Source: an uncultured Collinsella sp. (GTDB lineage Bacteria > Actinomycetota > Coriobacteriia > Coriobacteriales > Coriobacteriaceae). From it: 8,541 nt of DNA. Every line of letters begins with the position of its first letter. Position 1 is the first letter of the stretch. Below the pieces are notes generated by a model. It worked only from the letters and a program-made list of their open reading frames with translations, was not told the origin of the DNA and ran no database searches. The stretch covers positions 1 through 8,541 of the forward strand of contig CABUUD010000079.1 in assembly GCA_902494585.1 (NCBI GenBank), written 5' to 3'. Position numbers and translations under genes: made by a program. Below are positions 6,952 through 8,541 of this stretch, in pieces.

Positions 6952-7757
6952 TCGTCTCCGAGCTCGAGCGCGCCCTGCTTGCACGCTATCCCAAGACGGA
7001 CGCCGAACCCTGGGACCACGTAGGCTTATCCGTAGGCGACCCCGACGACGAGATCCGTGGCGTGGCCTGTGCGCTCGACGCCACCAGGGACAACGTGCAC
7101 CTCGCCTTGGAGGCCGGTGCCAACGTGTTGCTCACGCATCATCCCGTCTATATCAAGGCGCCCGAGGCATTTTGCCCGCCCAGCGCGACGCGTCCCCAGT
7201 GCAGTGCGGCGCTCTACGAGGCTGCCGGCTGCGGGGTGAGTATCATCTCGCTCCACACCAATCTGGACCGCTCGCATGAGGCTCGCGTTTGCCTAAGTAC
7301 GCTGTTGGACGCCGCGCCCGCAAGCTCGCTGGAGCACGTGGACGACCCCGAAGCGACCGGCCTGGGCGCGCTTGCAACGCTCAACGACCCCTGCAGCCTG
7401 CGCGACCTTGCCACTCGCGCCGCCACGGCGTTTGGCAGCGACCCACGTGTGTGGGGCGAGGCCGATCACCCGTGCCGCACCGTCGCCATTCTGGGCGGTT
7501 CCCTCGGCGACTTTGGCGAGCTTGCCATCGCCGCCGGTGCGGATACCATCGTGACGGGCGAGGCGGGCTACCACGTGGCGCAGGACCTAGACTTGCGCGA
7601 ACTGCCGGTGATCCTGCTCGGCCATGACCGCTCCGAGGAGCCGTTCGTTGATATCTTGATGAACTCTGCGGTTGACGCCGGGGTTGACCCCCGTCATGCG
7701 ATTAAAATACTGAACCCTTGCCAATGGTGGACTGTGACAAAAGGAGAGAACTTATGA
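6948..7757 (+). CDS. NIF3/DUF34 family dinuclear-metal protein
   Basis: This 269-residue protein belongs to the widespread NIF3 (DUF34, YbgI/YqfO) family, whose members bind two metal ions; the biochemical role is unsettled. Many are labelled 'GTP cyclohydrolase 1 type 2' from limited evidence, which I would not copy here. Metal-site motifs in order are WDHVGLSVGDP near residue 22, LTHHP (H64, H65), LHTNLD (H103, D107), TGEAGYH (E205, H209) and GHDRSEE (H226, E230). All expected ligands are present. It is the short form, without the PII-like insert seen in YqfO. The start overlaps the desulfurase stop as ATGA with only a weak Shine-Dalgarno (TAGGTG), indicating reinitiation. The end overlaps the zinc-ribbon gene the same way. 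As I recall, NIF3 and this zinc-ribbon gene are also neighbours in mycobacteria (Rv2230c-Rv2229c). Confidence 0.94.
   Translation: MIVSELERALLARYPKTDAEPWDHVGLSVGDPDDEIRGVACALDATRDNVHLALEAGANVLLTHHPVYIKAPEAFCPPSATRPQCSAALYEAAGCGVSIISLHTNLDRSHEARVCLSTLLDAAPASSLEHVDDPEATGLGALATLNDPCSLRDLATRAATAFGSDPRVWGEADHPCRTVAILGGSLGDFGELAIAAGADTIVTGEAGYHVAQDLDLRELPVILLGHDRSEEPFVDILMNSAVDAGVDPRHAIKILNPCQWWTVTKGENL
7739..7746 (+). promoter_or_regulatory. Strong Shine-Dalgarno for the zinc-ribbon gene, within the NIF3 coding end
   Basis: AAAAGGAG, 7 bases before ATG 7754, is written within the last NIF3 codons (Thr-Lys-Gly-Glu). It decides in favour of ATG 7754 over the in-frame ATG 7718, which has no comparable site and would add 12 residues (MPMVDCDKRREL). 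Confidence 0.85.
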
Positions 7758-8473
7758 GCGCCGGCGCTACGCTACTCAAGCTGCAACAGATCGATTTGGA
7801 GCTCGCCCGCAACAAGAGCGAACTTGCCAATATGCCGGAGCTCAAGGAACTCGCTTCCAAGCGCAAGACCTACGTTAAGCTCAAGGCCGAGATGACCAAG
7901 CTCTACGCCCAGCGCAAGGACCTGGATATTGAGCTCGACGACCTCAACACCACCGAGATCCAGACCAACAACGCTATCGAGGCCGCCAAGAAGCGCCACG
8001 TTGACGGCTCTGACTACCGCGAGGTACAGGACCTGGAGAACGAGCTCGCCACCCTGGCCAAGCGCCTGGACAAGATCGAGCACACCCGCAAGGATGTCGT
8101 CGTCGCCCACAAGGAGGCACTCGACCGCGAGGCTCGCGCGCAGGCCATCATCGCCAAGTTCGAGGAAGGCGTGAAGACCGACACCAAGGCCGCCCGCGCC
8201 AAGGCCGCCGACCTCCAGGCACAGATTGACGCCGCCACCAAGGAGCGCACCGCGCTTGCCGCCACGCTGCCGACCGACGTGCTCACCGACTACGAGCGCC
8301 TGCTCAAGCACTTCCGCGGCCTGGCCGTCGAGACCATCAAGGGCAACATCCCCACGGTCTGCCACACCGCGCTGCAGGCGTCGTCCATGAGCGACCTCAA
8401 CCACGACGGTAGCGAGATTACGCACTGCCCGTACTGCCACCGCCTGCTCGTGCTCCCCAGCAAGGAAGCCTAA
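7754..8473 (+). CDS. Coiled-coil protein with C-terminal zinc-ribbon (zf-RING_7 / DUF164, CdsZ/FlgZ-like)
   Basis: The protein has 239 residues. About 10-185 is a long, charged, nearly Pro-free helical region with heptad character, rich in Lys, Glu, Ala and Leu, that should form an antiparallel coiled-coil hairpin. The C-terminal part holds a small ribbon, with VCHTAL at 202-207 and HCPYCHRLLVLP from residue 224. This is the architecture of the family that includes H. pylori FlgZ (HP0958) and chlamydial CdsZ, which bind sigma-54 or secretion components. The role in actinobacteria is unknown and those partners need not apply. The family normally has two CxxC knuckles. Here the second (C225, C228) is intact, but the first reads P200-T-V-C203, with Pro where a Cys is expected. 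H204, H224 or H229 might substitute. Its start overlaps the NIF3 stop by 4 bases. Confidence 0.88.
   Translation: MSAGATLLKLQQIDLELARNKSELANMPELKELASKRKTYVKLKAEMTKLYAQRKDLDIELDDLNTTEIQTNNAIEAAKKRHVDGSDYREVQDLENELATLAKRLDKIEHTRKDVVVAHKEALDREARAQAIIAKFEEGVKTDTKAARAKAADLQAQIDAATKERTALAATLPTDVLTDYERLLKHFRGLAVETIKGNIPTVCHTALQASSMSDLNHDGSEITHCPYCHRLLVLPSKEA
8462..8466 (+). promoter_or_regulatory. Shine-Dalgarno for the downstream coaBC-like gene
   Basis: AAGGA in the last codons of the zinc-ribbon gene lies 9 bases before ATG 8476. This favours 8476 over the in-frame ATG 8500, which has no purine-rich site upstream. Confidence 0.6.
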
Positions 8474-8475
8474 CG

Positions 8476-8541
8476 ATGACGGCGGCACCCAACAATTCAA
8501 TGCAACTTGAGGGAAAAACGATCCTGCTGGGCATTACCGGC
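8476..8541 (+). CDS. coaBC: Probable CoaBC (phosphopantothenoylcysteine decarboxylase/synthase), first 22 codons only
   Basis: Only 22 residues are visible before the window ends. After a short leader they read LEGKTILLGITG, which matches the first beta-strand and start of the flavin-binding loop of CoaBC/Dfp proteins (typically K-ILLGVTGGIAAYK). CoaBC makes 4'-phosphopantetheine from phosphopantothenate and cysteine in coenzyme A synthesis. Another flavoprotein decarboxylase or a Rossmann-fold enzyme could begin the same way, so the call depends on sequence beyond the window. It starts 2 bases after the preceding stop and continues the operon. Confidence 0.6.
   Translation, partial: MTAAPNNSMQLEGKTILLGITG

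Overview
This is a gene-dense, high-GC bacterial window in which every supported gene lies on the + strand. The protein sequences and gene order (ispH, a DUF512 radical SAM gene, der, plsY, gpsA, then rpe, a cysteine desulfurase, a NIF3 gene, a zinc-ribbon coiled-coil gene and a coaBC-like start) suggest a high-GC Gram-positive. A gut actinobacterium of the class Coriobacteriia (Collinsella-like) is my best guess. It rests on remembered family resemblance and synteny, not on a search.

Layout: the 3' two thirds of ispH (1-593); a PDZ/radical SAM/DUF512 protein of unknown function (596-2038); the double GTPase der (2049-3383); the acyltransferase plsY (3376-4059); glycerol-3-phosphate dehydrogenase gpsA (4069-5076); ribulose-phosphate 3-epimerase rpe (5095-5766); a class I type cysteine desulfurase (5773-6951); a NIF3/DUF34 protein (6948-7757); a coiled-coil zinc-ribbon protein (7754-8473); and the first 22 codons of a probable coaBC (8476-8541). 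Only 47 bases in the whole window lie outside these genes. The longest gap is 18 bases, three junctions overlap, and I see no internal promoter or terminator, so it reads as part of one long operon. There is no stretch over 300 bases without a gene, and I found no RNA gene, mobile element, CRISPR array or significant repeat.

Functionally this is a housekeeping operon. GpsA makes the sn-glycerol 3-phosphate that PlsY acylates, which is the entry to phospholipid synthesis. Der assembles the 50S ribosomal subunit. IspH finishes isoprenoid precursor synthesis with a 4Fe-4S cluster, the radical SAM protein also needs a 4Fe-4S cluster, and the cysteine desulfurase can supply the sulfur for both. 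Rpe and CoaBC serve the pentose phosphate and coenzyme A pathways.

I do not see a novel defence, mobile or biosynthetic system. The points most worth a second look are the uncharacterised DUF512 enzyme and a zinc ribbon that appears to have lost one of its four cysteine ligands while translationally coupled to the NIF3 gene.
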